Below are positions 35,227 through 46,381 of a stretch of DNA of 64,000 nt, piece after piece. Made by a program: the position numbers and the translations under genes. Positions within the stretch are counted from its first letter, which is position 1; each line of letters starts with the position of its first letter. Below the pieces are notes generated by a model that was not told the DNA's origin, did not search any database, and saw only the letters and a list, made by a program, of their open reading frames with translations. Origin of the DNA: Posidonia oceanica (lineage: Eukaryota; Streptophyta; Magnoliopsida; Alismatales; Posidoniaceae); contig JAZBRS010000074.1 of assembly GCA_037176725.1 (NCBI GenBank), forward strand, positions 65,166,001 through 65,230,000. The letters run 5' to 3'.

Positions 35227-37384
35227 CTCTGGCCCGCAGCCCGGCACCGTGCCGGTGCAGCAGCTGACGCTCCAGCACCCTGCATCACCTACTGCTCAGC
35301 ATGCTAGCTATACATGCCCCTTGCATCAACAATACCCCACCCCAACATACATGCCTGCACACACAGCACACTTGCACGGATATGCCGCCCATCCCGTCGC
35401 TCCACCAAGCGAGGTGATGGTTGACCTAGAGGAGCACCTCAGTGCATCTTATGCGGCGTATGTGGCCCCTGCCCCTACTGTACCACCTCAGTTGGCAGCA
35501 GCTCCAGACTCTAGCGACAACAGGCTCATTGTTCTGGAGAAAGCACTTCGACAAGTGTAGGGTACGGACCACCAGTCTTGCCAGTTCCGGGACCTCTGTT
35601 ATTTCCCAGAGGCGGTACTCCCCCCGAAGTTCCGCATCCCGGTATTTGAAAAATATAATGGTAGAGGCTGCCCAATTGCACACCTGAAGGCGTACTGTGG
35701 AGATCTCGCTCAGCTCCAGGCTGACGAGAGGTTGCTAATCCGCTTGTTCCAGAAAAGTCTGAGTGGCCCTGTGCTTAAGTGGTTCACCTCACTTGATATG
35801 GCCAGCATTAAGACGTGGAATGACCTCAGCCAGGCATTCCTGGGACAATACTCCTTCAACTTGGACCTGGTCCCTAAGCGCACGGACCTCGTCGCATTAA
35901 AACAGAACCCTGGCGAGCCGTTCGGGGAGTATGTCGGCCGCTGGCGCGCACTCGCTTCGCAGGTTCGAGACGGACCCTTTGATGAGGAGTCCCTCGAGAT
36001 TGTGATCGGGGGTGCGTAGCCTGCTGTCGGGGCTCTACTCAGCATTCAACCTGTCACAACCTTCTCTGCACTGATCCGGGCTGGCACCCGTGTGGAGAGT
36101 TCGCTACGGAGTGGCAACCTCCCGGCACTCTCTGCATTTGCCAAGCAGGCCACCGCCAGCAGCAACAGCAACAACTCTAGTGGCAACACCAGCAGCAACA
36201 GCAGTGGTACCAGTAGCCGACCCAAGAAGAAGGACTCGCCAAAGCCTGCTGTTGCCTACGTCGACCCAGCGCCTGTGCCTGTTCAGCTGGTGGTTCGGCC
36301 TCCCCCGTATCAAGTAGTATATGCACCAGCACCTAGAGCACCCCTCACACCACAAATCACTACTACCGCCCAACCGGTGTATCCTGCCGCACCAGTCGGC
36401 AAGCGCAACCCTAGGGGCCAAGGCGGCCAGACGTCAATTCACCCCACTGGTGGAGCCGCTAACCACCATCCTCCCCAAGGTTGCGACATTTCTGAGGTTT
36501 CCCAAGGCGCGCCCTTTGCCAAATCCACTTCTGCATTGGCATAAGGCGCACCTTTTCTGTGACTTTCATCGAGTCCCCGGGCACTCGACGAACAGTTGCC
36601 TCACTCTGCGGGACGCCATCTAGAATCTGATCGAGTCGGGAATGATCTCGATCCACATGCAGGAGGCACCATCTTCTGTCCCTCCATCAGCATTAGCCCC
36701 TGCATCTGCATTAGCCCCCCTCATCCTAGCATTGTCCGCCAGCCCCTTCCGGAGCATCCCAATCCGGGGGGCGCGGGGACCTCGGGAATCTACTCTCTCT
36801 CTCCCTTCGGGCCTGCTACGTCTGTGGTAGACCCCTCCGAACTCATTCATGATGTCTCAGAGCCCTTCCCTTTTGCTCTTTATCGTGCCGTCGTTGCTGG
36901 CTCCGAGTCGGGAGTCCATATGATCCGACCACGTGCTAGACCGGGGCACTCCGCTGCTCGCCCTACCATGCATCCTCAGGCCCCTGCCCCTATATACCTT
37001 CAAGCCAGACCTCAGGACCAGACCCCAGCCTCCTTTCTGGGTAGGCCCCCAGTCAGCCTGTTAGCCTGGTCCCAGCCAGGGCCTCCTACAACCTACCAAT
37101 ACCAGCACCCCCTGCCCTATTACCCAGCCAACCCTCCGGTAGCCCCTCTCGTGCTCGAAGCACGGGCCCCTACGGTTATTGACTTAACCTGGGACCCCCA
37201 TCACGTACCCTATGACTATGCCACGGAAACGTGTGCAGAAGTCATGCGATCGGGGAGGGTATACCAGCTCGCAGCACCAGTGGTAAGGCCCAGTCGTCCA
37301 GCACCCGCTGCACCTTCACCAGCAAGCCAACCCATAGCACCCCAGCCTGTTAGCCAGCCCACAGCACCCGCAGCATCAAGCTAG
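35227..37384 (+). pseudogene. gag: gag polyprotein, element B (N-terminus deleted, broken)
   Basis: Begins inside the Pro/Gln-rich part of gag at the deletion joint. Then: the segment with LEKALRQV, a TAG at 35558-35560, the capsid core (FEKYNGRGC, ALKW-like VLKWFTSLDM, FLGQYSFNLDLVPKR, 35640-36010), an Asn/Ser-rich stretch (36150-36220), and the zinc motif FCDFHRVPGHSTNSC (36556-36600; C-X2-H-X4-H-X4-C). A TAG at 36621-36623 replaces a CAG. The Pro-rich C-terminus runs to a stop at 37382. Frameshifts separate these segments. No start codon survives. Confidence 0.85.
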
Positions 37385-40253
37385 CCCCCATGCACCAAGC
37401 CTGGTAGAACCAACTCCCAGAGCATCCCCTCCTGCTGCCAGAAAGCCACACCACAAAACAGACATCACTTCCCAGCTTAGGAGGGTTAAAGCCGATATAT
37501 CCATCTGGGACCTTATCCACTCCTCTTCTGAACACCGTGAGGCTTTTCTCCGAGTGTTCCAAGCTGCCCGAGTGTCCCAAGCCATAGAACCCGCGGCCCT
37601 GGAGAGCATGGTTGGTGTTATAGCGGAGCCGCAGATCATCTCTTTCACAAGCGATGAGTTGCCCCCGGCCGGAATTAATCATAACCAACCCTTGTTTGTC
37701 ACGGTGCAATACAAAAAGTTCCGTATTCCCCTATCACTGGTTGATTATGGGTCAGGCCTTAATGTCTGTCCGCTGCGCACGGCAATCAGGCTCGGATTCA
37801 AAGCCGAGGATATCACTCCGGCGATAAAGGGAATGACAGCTTTTGATAATACGCACCATGATGCTCTAGGGATTCTGATTATTCCTTTGATCATTGGCCT
37901 GGTCACCTTCGATGTGGAGTTCTACATTGTTGACTTGGAGCCTAACTTTAACTTCCTGCTTGGGCGCCCTTGGCTTCACAAGCATTAGGTCATCCCCTCG
38001 ACCCTCCACCGCATGATCAAGTTTCGCCACGGCGACGATGTTATCGTTGTAATGGCAGAAAATTTCGAGAAAGAGCGGATCGAGGCAGTTGCACCCATCT
38101 CTTCGCATACTATCCCTTTTGACCCTGAACTTTCAGCTGCTTTGTATCGAGTTAATCGGTGTGAGTCGGTTAGCTTTGTACCTGATCTTGAACATGTCAA
38201 CTCCTTGGTCGTTCACAGCAACCCCTTCCGGATGGTCGAAAATGTCTGTCACAGGTGGGGCTATGCCAAAGGAGCGCCGCTTGGGCGATATGGCCAGGGA
38301 ATCGCTGAGCTAGTCAAAGCAGCAGAGCGAAGAGAGTCTGAAGGCCTTGGATATGATCTGCAGCCCAGTAAAGACAGATGCATGTTGCCCAAGGATCAGA
38401 AGATGGCCATCCCGCAGGACCTCACTAACTTCACTAGTGCAGGTATCCTGGAATCAGGCAGCAGTGAAGCCTCAGCACAGCAGGCGCTATGCCCAAGTTC
38501 TCAGCTGCCAGAAGAAGAATGGGTCTGCATCGAGGACTATTACTCAGATGAAGAGAAGTCTGGTATAGTTGAGGCAGCCCCAACCAGTAGCAAGGACTAG
38601 CTCAGCGTGACTACGTCCCGGTCAGTTTGCTTAGCACTTACCAATGAAACAACAGATTTGGCAAACCCTGGGGCAGGGCTGACAGCTGCCTTTCTTCCAG
38701 CAGCATCACCAAAGTTGCCGACAGTCGCAGCTGCAGCACCAGAACCAGAAGCACGCCCTCCGGCGTTATCCGGCAGTCAGCCTGTGGCTGCAGCCGCACT
38801 AGCTTGGAAATCACTTTCTTAGGCGGCACCGTCAGCCGGATCAGGCAGTAGCGAGACTCAGCCCACATCGTTGACAGTGCTACAAGAAAGCCAGGCGGCT
38901 CAATCAGGCACACCGCTGTCAGCCTCAGCAGATCTTGCTATGTGGAAGATTCTCGCCGCTGCTACCGGGAGACCACCACTGTCACCCATGGGCATCGGCC
39001 TTTCTTCCCCAAGCATGGCGGCCCAGACATCGGCCCCTCAGAAGAGCGGTTGTGCCTCCCTGCTGGCACCAACAGTAATCCTGGTAGCATATCCAGCAGT
39101 AGCCAAGCAGATGCCCCAAGCAGCAGAAAGCCCAGCAGTCGAGCCAGGGCCGGCCGTAAGTCCGGCAGTCGCTTATTACGTCGACTCACCCTTAGATGAG
39201 GAGGCAGGAGTGGCTACTAATGCTCAGATTGATTTCTCTATGGGAGACTTGGAGCAATTATTCCAGGAGCAGCTCGCGTCGCTAGCACAGGACGTGGCCG
39301 AGCATGAGACTGCACAAAAGAAGGGGAAGGCCGTGGCCACAGATCCCTCTATCATGGTCCTAGAGGAAGATCTAGCGCTCGAGGCACCCATCAGACCAGA
39401 TGAGCTGATCACCCTACAGTCAGGGGGTGGGTCTCGATGGTTTGTGCAGCGCATGCCACATATAGGCAAAGTAGCAGTAGCAGAGCAAGATGCACCAGCA
39501 GTAGAGCATCATGTAGTACAGTATGCAGAGGTAGGAGAGCACCATGTAGAGTCCCATGCAGAGCACCTTGCAGAGTCCCATGTAGAGTCCCATGCAGAGC
39601 ACCATGCAGAGCACCATGCAGAGCCCCATGCAGAGCCCCATGCAGAAGAAGGAGAGTCCCATGCAGAGTCCCATGCAGAGCACCATGCAAAGTCCCATGC
39701 AGAGCCCCATGCAGAGCCCCATGCAGAAGAAGGACAGTCCCATGCAGAGTCCCATGCAGAGTCCCATGCAGAGCACCATGCAGAGTCCCATGCAGAGTCC
39801 CATGCAGAGCCCCATGTAGAGCACCATGCAGTAGAAGTAGCGTCCCATGCAGTAGATGTAGAGCACCATGCAGTAGATGTAGAGTCCCATGCAGTAGAAG
39901 CAAAGCACCATGCAGTAGATATAGAGCAACATGTAGTAGTAGTAGAGCAACATGCACCTACAACAGCAGAGCAATATGCGCAAGTGGCGGCAGTACAGCA
40001 TGTATCGGTAGCGGTAGAATATGCATGGACAGCAGCGCAGCAGTCACCAGCAGTACAGTCAGCAGTAGCAGAGTTAACGGAATCAGTAGAGTCAGAGCAG
40101 GCAGAAACAGCTGAGGAGCTTGCCAGGACGGAGGTCGCACGCCGAGGGTATAAAAACACTCAGATATGCGTGACCATCCTGAAGCGTCACCAGGGCCAAG
40201 CAGCGGAGCACTTGCACTCCTTCGATATCTCAGATCCCACCTTTGAGAAGTAG
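37385..40253 (+). pseudogene. pro: Aspartic protease, G-patch-like motif and His/Ala/Glu-rich linker, element B
   Basis: Protease core LVDYGSGLNVCPL (Asp-Tyr-Gly, against Asp-Asn-Gly in A) and LLGRPWLH, then a TAG at 37986-37988 where A has CAG. A G-patch-like WGYAKGAPLGRYGQGI follows near 38255-38310. The linker to RT is long and low in complexity and includes the 12-bp satellite that encodes His-Ala-Glu-X. Stops at 38598 and 38821 and at 40251. One reading frame is kept from 37554 to 40253, so nonsense changes rather than indels broke it. Confidence 0.85.
39541..39890 (+). repeat. 12-bp satellite encoding His-Ala-Glu-X, inside the B protease-RT linker
   Basis: Roughly 25-30 units of a 12-bp word (CATGCAGAGTCC and variants), in the pol frame as tetrapeptides HAES, HAEH and HAEP, with AEEG interruptions. 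Higher-order blocks repeat around the GAAGAAGGA interruptions (39650 and 39726). Element A has no such array in this linker. The other frames give Met-Gln-Ser and Cys-Arg repeats that are not genes. Confidence 0.9.
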
Positions 40254-42580
40254 ATCCTCTCAGAACTTATTGCATATGGAGAGGAGGATGATACAGGCGA
40301 AGATGAGAATGATGAGCCATCGCCTGAGTTCCGGCCCCACGATGACGATCCAGAAGGCCCCAACCTCCATGTCGAAGAGGAGACAGAGGTTGTCAGCATT
40401 GGCACAACAGAAGAAGTCAGAGAGGTCCGCATCAGCGCCCTTCTGTGGCCCCAGGCTAGAGAAGAATTCATCGCATTCTTGAAGGAGTATGCGGATGTCT
40501 TTGCCTGGAGCTACGAGGATATGGTGGGCCTCGACATTGAAATAGTTGTGCACAACTTGCCCTTAGACCCAGATGCAAGGCCAGTAAAGCAGAAACTAAG
40601 GCGATGGCGACTGCAGTGGCTACTTATGATCAAAGAGGAGATCATGAAGCAGCACGGTGTTAACTTCCTCAAGGTCGTCCTTTACCCTGAGTGGCTTGCA
40701 AATGTCATCCCAGTGCCCGAAAAAGACGGACGAGTCCGCATGTGCATCGACTATTGGGACCTGAACAAGGCGAGTCCCAAGGATGATTTTCCACTGCCGC
40801 ACATTGACATCCTGGTCGATAATAATACAGGGCACAAGATGCTCTCTTTCATGGACGGCTTCTCTGACTATAATCAGATTAGAGTGGTAGAAGAGGATAT
40901 GGAGAAGACATAATTTATCACCCCTTGGGGTGTCTTCTGCTATCAAGTTATGCCGTTTGGGCTGAAGAATGCTGGCGTAACCTACCAGAGGGCCATGATT
41001 GCACTTTTCCACGACCTCATGCATCAAGAAGTTGAGGTATACGTAGACGATATGATTGCCAAGACCAAGGAGCCAGAGGATCATCTTGCCTGCTTAAGGA
41101 AGCTCTTTGACTGCTTGCGAAAGTACAAGTTGCGCCTTAACCCCAGCAAATGCATATTTGGGGTATCTTCTGGCAAACTCCTAGGCTACATTGTTAGCCA
41201 GAGGGGGATTGAGGTGGACCCAATGAAAGCAAAAGCCATCGTGGATATGCCACCCCCTAGGACAGAGAAAGAAGTTCGAGGCCCGCTCAGACGCCTGCAG
41301 TATATTAGTCGGTTCATTACGCAGCTCACGCCTATATGCGAACCGATCTTCAAGCTCCTGAAGAAGAATGCACAGATCAGCTGGAGCGAAGAGTGCCAGG
41401 TTGCCTTAGACAAGATTAAGCAGCTTCTGACCAAGCCTCCTGTGTTGGTCCCTCCCACGCTTAGGAGACCTCTGCTTCTCTACCTCTCTACCACCCAGCA
41501 TTCCATGGGCACCGTCTTGGGCCAGCATGATGAATCTGGTAGAAAGGAGCACGCAATTTATTACCTGAGCAAGAAATTCAATGACTGCGAAGCCAGGTAT
41601 AGCACAATGGAGAAGACCTGCCTATCCCTCTTCTGGGCTGCACAGAAGTTGAGGCATTACATAATGGCGTACCCAGTCCGACTCCTATGCCGACACGACC
41701 CCATCAAGTTCCTCTTCTAGAAGCCAGCAATGGTAGGTAGATGCGTCAAGTGGCAAGTGTTGTTGTCTCAGTACGACATCACCTTTGTCACGCAGCGCGC
41801 CATGAAGGGCCAAGCCATGGCAGATCACCTTGCAGACTTTCCCTTGCCTGAATACCAACCTCTCCAGACGCAGTTCCCGGATGAGGACATTCTCTTTGAA
41901 ATGGAAGACACTGAAGAGAAGGACCCCGAAGACTTAGAGCATTGGTAGTTGTACTTTGATGGCGCTGTCAACAAGAAGGGTCGAGGCATAGGCGCGGTGT
42001 TGACTACACTGCAAGGGCAGATGATCCCCTTTGCAAGGAAGCTGACCTTCAAATGCACTAACAACGAGGCAGAATATGAAGCATGCATTCTGGGGTTGAA
42101 GGTCGCACTCGAGCACGAGGCGCAGAAGCTGCATGTACACGGCGATGCCATGCTGGTGATCTCTCAAGTGAATGGCGATTGGAGAACAAAGGATCCAAAG
42201 TTAATGCCATATCACGAACACCTGCTGAAGCTGATAGAGCAGTTTGCAAGCATTCGCTTCTCGTATATGAACAGAGCAAGGAACGCATATGCAGATGCAT
42301 TGGCAACCTTGGCATCCTAGCTCAACATACCTGAGGATCGAGCAGTGGATGTATCAGTTACGCGCATGGAGCAGCCTATGCATTGCATGAGCATAGAGGA
42401 GGCAGATTCGGCAGAAGAGCAGCCTTGGTATTGCGATAACAAAGCATTCCTTGAGTCTAGCAGCCACCTGCCTGGCACCTCAGTAGTAGATGGAAGAACT
42501 TTGGCACGTCTGGCGTCAAAGTATGTGTTAGGAGCAGGGCAGCTATACAGAAGGTCATACAGCAGATGCTCCTGCACTAC
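40254..42580 (+). pseudogene. pol: Reverse transcriptase and both RNase H domains, element B pol (several stops)
   Basis: RT with VGLDIEIVVHNLPL, VPEKDGRVRMCIDYWDL, DDFPLPHID, MPFGLKNAGVTYQRAM and catalytic YVDDMI (near 41037-41060). First RNase H with YYLSKKFNDCEARYS; second, archaeal-type RNase H with YFDGAVNKKGRG, NNEAEYEACILG and RNAYADALATLAS. The frame is the same as the protease frame throughout. In-frame stops at 40911 (TAA), 41718 and 41946 (TAG for Gln) and 42318 (TAG for Trp). A 1-base deletion near 42560 ends the frame. Confidence 0.9.
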
Positions 42581-43666
42581 TTAAGCAAGTCAGAGGCTGA
42601 CACCCTTATGCTTCAAGTCCATGCAGGAACTTGTGGTCCACATATGAATGGAGTGCTACTGGCCAAGAAGATAATGTTGCAAGGCTATTTCTGGTCAACC
42701 ATGGAGGCAGATTGCTGCCAGTTTGCGCGTAGATGCCACAACTGCCAGATCCATGGTAATCTTATGCACACACCCCCGCAGGAACTGCACAGCATGTCCT
42801 CGCCATGGCCCTTCTCCACCTGGGGGATGGATGTCATTGGCGCCATACACCCTGCAGCATCGAATGGTCATCGCTTCATCCTGGTAGCGATAGATTATTT
42901 CACTAAGTGGGTGGAAGCAGCCTCCTACAAGGCGGTCACAGCTGCGGTGACAGAGAAGTTTATCAGAAATAACATCGTCACCCGTTACGAGGTCCCGCAT
43001 GCAATCATCTCTGACAATGGCCCGAATTTTATTGCAAAGAGGATCGAGGAATACCTGCAGAAGCATCAGATCAAGCATCATAGATCCTCGCCGTATCGGC
43101 CGCAGATGAATGGAGCAGTGGAGTCTGCCAACAAAAACATTGTGAAGATAATGAAGAAGATGGCAGAAACCCATAGAGACTGGCATGATAAGCTCCCGTA
43201 CGCACTTTGGGCGTACAGAATATCAGTGCGGACCTCTATAGGAGCTACCCCTTATTCGCTGGCATATGGCATGGAAGTAGTGCTGCCCGTCGAAGTAGAA
43301 ATCCCTTCACTGCGAATCCTGCGAGAAGCAGAGCTGGAAGAAGCATAATGGGTCGAGGACTGCTGCGCCCAGCTTAACCTGATAGACGAGCGCAGATTGC
43401 AAGCAATGCATAATGCTCACTGCTACCAGAAGCGTATGGCAAGAGCATACCTAAAGAAGGTGCCACCCAGGAGCTTCCAGCCAGGTGACCTTGTCTTGCG
43501 AGCCATCCACTTGCCAGACGGTCGAGGCAAATTCCGACCCAACTGGCGTGGCCCCTTTGTGGTCAAGTAGGCATTCTCAGGCGGTGTAGCCATTCATGAG
43601 GACATGGATCAGACTGGGCAGTCAGAGCTGGTCAATGCATGCTACCTCAAGAAATACTATCAATAG
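42566..43666 (+). pseudogene. pol: Integrase, element B pol (two stops)
   Basis: Zinc domain with HAGTCGPHMNG and CHNC, then a catalytic core with D in GMDVIG, D in SDNGPNF and E in AVESANK, which is the D,D35E pattern. GAVESANKNIVKIMKK and WAYRISVRTS match A closely. The C-terminal part has GKFRPNWRGPFVV and ends CYLKKYYQ at 43666. Stops at 43346 (TAA) and 43568 (TAG for CAG). No chromodomain. Confidence 0.9.
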
Positions 43667-45179
43667 CCTGGCCCCAACCTTGCAGAGCATTTCCTTCCAT
43701 CCTACCCTTTGCATCTTCTCTTCCTTGTACATCCTCCCTGCATCCCAATCTCGTCCCTTGCATTCCCGCATTCTCTGCATATAGCCTTGCATTCTCTATC
43801 TCTTCCTGCATACCTCCAGCAAAAATAAAAAATTCCTGCAAAAATCATGCATTGCATCGGGCCCGATGATGAAATCGGACGTGCTGCTTGCTTTGGAAGG
43901 AGTCTACCCTGCCTCATCTAACACTACTTAGGCGTCATAGCTAGTGAGCGAGCCACCTTTCAAATGAGAACAGGCGAAACAGTCAAACCCCTTAGGACTT
44001 GCACCTCCCAAGGGAGATAAAATGCTAGGGCGTGAGCAAATGTGAGCATAAAAGATATGTCTGAGCATGGGCACAAAAGAAAAGCAACAGAAGGCGAAGG
44101 CAGAAGCAGGCCCTAGAGATAGAGGCATGTAGCATAACCCTATCCCTCTGAACTGCTTCGGAGATGATCCAACACTCAACACCTGGGAGCCCTGAATTCA
44201 CTTCAAAACCCCAGCACCCATTACCTCAAAGCCTGGGATAGCGGAAGCTTGCAAAAAAAAGAAGAAAAGAAAAAGCAAAGCAAAAAGCAAAAAAAAGAGA
44301 AAGCAAAAAGAAAAGAAGCAAAAAAAAGAGGAGTGAAAATAAAAAGCAACTCCAGAAAGAAAAAAGGCAAGTAGCACAATCCCATCCCTTACCTGCCTTA
44401 GAGATGAACAACTTACGCCTGGGGAATCTGCAAGCCCTGCGAAGCCTTTAAACTCAGCAAGGCCTAGCAAGCAGCTCCCCAACTCCAACTAGGTGCCCAT
44501 TGCCTCCAAGTTAGGGATAGGGGAAACCTACATGCCTATGAGGGAGCCAAAACGATGCAAAAGAGTAGGTGTAGGTCCTTGGGAGTTTGGTCTGGAGCCC
44601 GTCCTCACCACCCACCACCCCCACACTGCAAATAACCCCCTCCTGAGCGCCACCAGCAAGTTAAGAGTTCGAGTAGAGTCCAGTGAGTCAGGGACCCCTC
44701 TCTTCCTCTACAACAGGCACCAAGCACTCCTTATGCTGAGGGCTACAACATATAAGCTAAGTCATGCACACATCTATAGCATCTATTGTAAGCCTTGCAC
44801 ATATCTGCGCATACCAAGCATAAACCATGCATGCATGCATAACATAAGTCCTTTCTTTTCTTCTATCTTCCCACTCTGTAAAACTTGGCCCGACATTGAG
44901 ACAGTACTTCTATCTAGCGTGCGCCGACCGTCTCCCGGCTGTACTGGTCCAAAGCTCTGACCAACCACTTGCCCCAGCAGAGCTGCCCTTAGTCTGAATA
45001 TGCCTTATATCTGCACTCTGAATGCTATCTGCTGAGCTTGATATAACTGTTGTGTTAATTTTGAAATGATGCCCTCTACCTGCCAAGTGTTGTATGCTTA
45101 TACCTGAACTGATGAACTGCAACTCTGTTTACAGGTACCTGAGCTTTCTGCACCAGCAGCCTACACTTACACTCCTGCG
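43667..45179 (+). other. Untranslated post-pol region of element B
   Basis: No credible gene. Corresponds to A 19779-21262 and probably to C 63061-64000. Two related passages (about 44140-44230 and 44380-44530) flank a purine-rich tract of about 120 bases (44247-44367). Near the end, CTGTTTACAG before GTACCTGAG (AG at 45133-45134) looks like a 3' splice site 45 bases upstream of the next ORF; A has the same arrangement. Confidence 0.6.
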
Positions 45180-46381
45180 ATGGGCTAGCCGACTTTGGTC
45201 ACTCCCATGCACTGTTCAGATGCCTTGCGAGAGTGGGTTGGCAGACTCACTGAAGCTGATCGCGAGAGGCTGCGCACTTGGGGGATTCCCTCTAAACTTC
45301 TGAAAGCAGCAGATGTTGAAGTGAGCCTGCACCTCCTATACGCTGTAGCAAGATTCTGGAAGCCAGCACATCACGTCTTCCGCTTCGGCAGGATGGAGCT
45401 GACTCCTATGCTTGAGGAGGTGCACCGGATCTGCGGCTTCTCTGCAATTATGGGACCCCCAATCTTTATGAGGCGTGATGGATATGTTGCGGTCCTGAGC
45501 CAGCTGACTGGGCTCTCTGTTAAGCGCGTCCAGCAAAAACTTATCTGCACCTGTGGGCCCACGCCCCTGCTCCACCTAGAGTACTTTGATGTTGTTATGG
45601 AGAAGCACGCTGAACTTGGAGACAAGCTGTGGCTCCAGGGATTCGTCGTCTGCTTCCTAGGCGAGCTGATCTTCACGCATGGCAAGATGACGGTTGCAAT
45701 CGAGATTGCTGAGATTGCACTTGCAATGGTGACCCGGCACATCGACCTGGCACCAGTCGTCCTCGCAGAGACATACCGCAGGCTAGACCGCATTGTGCAT
45801 CGCTGCTGTCAGTTCCACGGCTGCAGAGTGCTTGTGCAGATCTGGCTAGCTGCACACCTGGAGATGGACCTCTTGCACCCTCAGAGGCATGCTATTGAAA
45901 CCTACTGCAGTAGCGGCCATGCAAGAACTATAAAGACTGTGCCAGAAGAGTACCAGAAGCTATCTGAGCTGATAGATGATGCAGTAACTTGGCGGATCAT
46001 CCCATCTGTAGTGGAGCCCTTTACTGTATTCTTCGATGCTCGCGATACGCGGCTCGTAGTGCTGCCAGGATTCACCGGGGTGTGGAGTACCACCCTATCC
46101 GGGTTATGTGGCAGTTTGGCTACCGGCAGTGCACATTCATTGATAGCACTACACCCAGACTCATGCAGCCATACCCCTTCAGCACGACAGCATCCACAAT
46201 AGTGCTAGCAGACCTAATGCGGCACGAGGTCAAATCCACTGATATTGCAGCTGTGAAGGGTTCGGGATGTACTTCTGAGTACGTCACCGAGGTGCAGGGA
46301 CTCTGGCCCCTCAGCGAGATTCCTCCTGGCGCCCCTCAGTTTTCTAACTCCTGCCCAGCAAAGAAGGCCCAACATAACTAA
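45180..46381 (+). pseudogene. DUF7745-like (plant mobile domain-like) accessory ORF of element B, nearly intact
   Basis: Start at the ATG at 45180 because A has the matching ATG; codon 3 is a TAG here (TAC in A). Reading resumes and is open from 45195 for about 295 codons: LREWVGRLTEADRERL, GIPSKLLKAADVEVSLHLL, HHVFRFGRMELTPMLEEV, MGPPIFMRRDGY, LWLQGFVVCFLGELIF, VQIWLAAHLEMDLL, then LPGFTG. A 1-base deletion near 46078, compared with A, shifts the frame. The true C-terminus (EYHPIRVMWQFGYRQ to PAKKAQHN) continues in the next frame to 46381. Total about 400 residues. No signal peptide or membrane segment is evident. It is distinct from gag and pol and lies where env lies in retroviruses. Function unknown; the DUF7745 call rests on remembered family features. 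Confidence 0.75.

Noticed and set aside
39420..40159. Met/Gln/Ser, Cys/Arg and Trp/Asp/Ser repeat ORFs on both strands
   Set aside because: Other frames of the 12-bp satellite; only the frame continuous with protease and RT is credible.
44193..44488. Phe/Leu/Ser-rich minus-strand ORFs as membrane proteins (also 20468-20733 plus)
   Set aside because: Complement of the purine-rich tract; hydrophobic only because poly-pyrimidine codons encode Phe, Ser and Leu.
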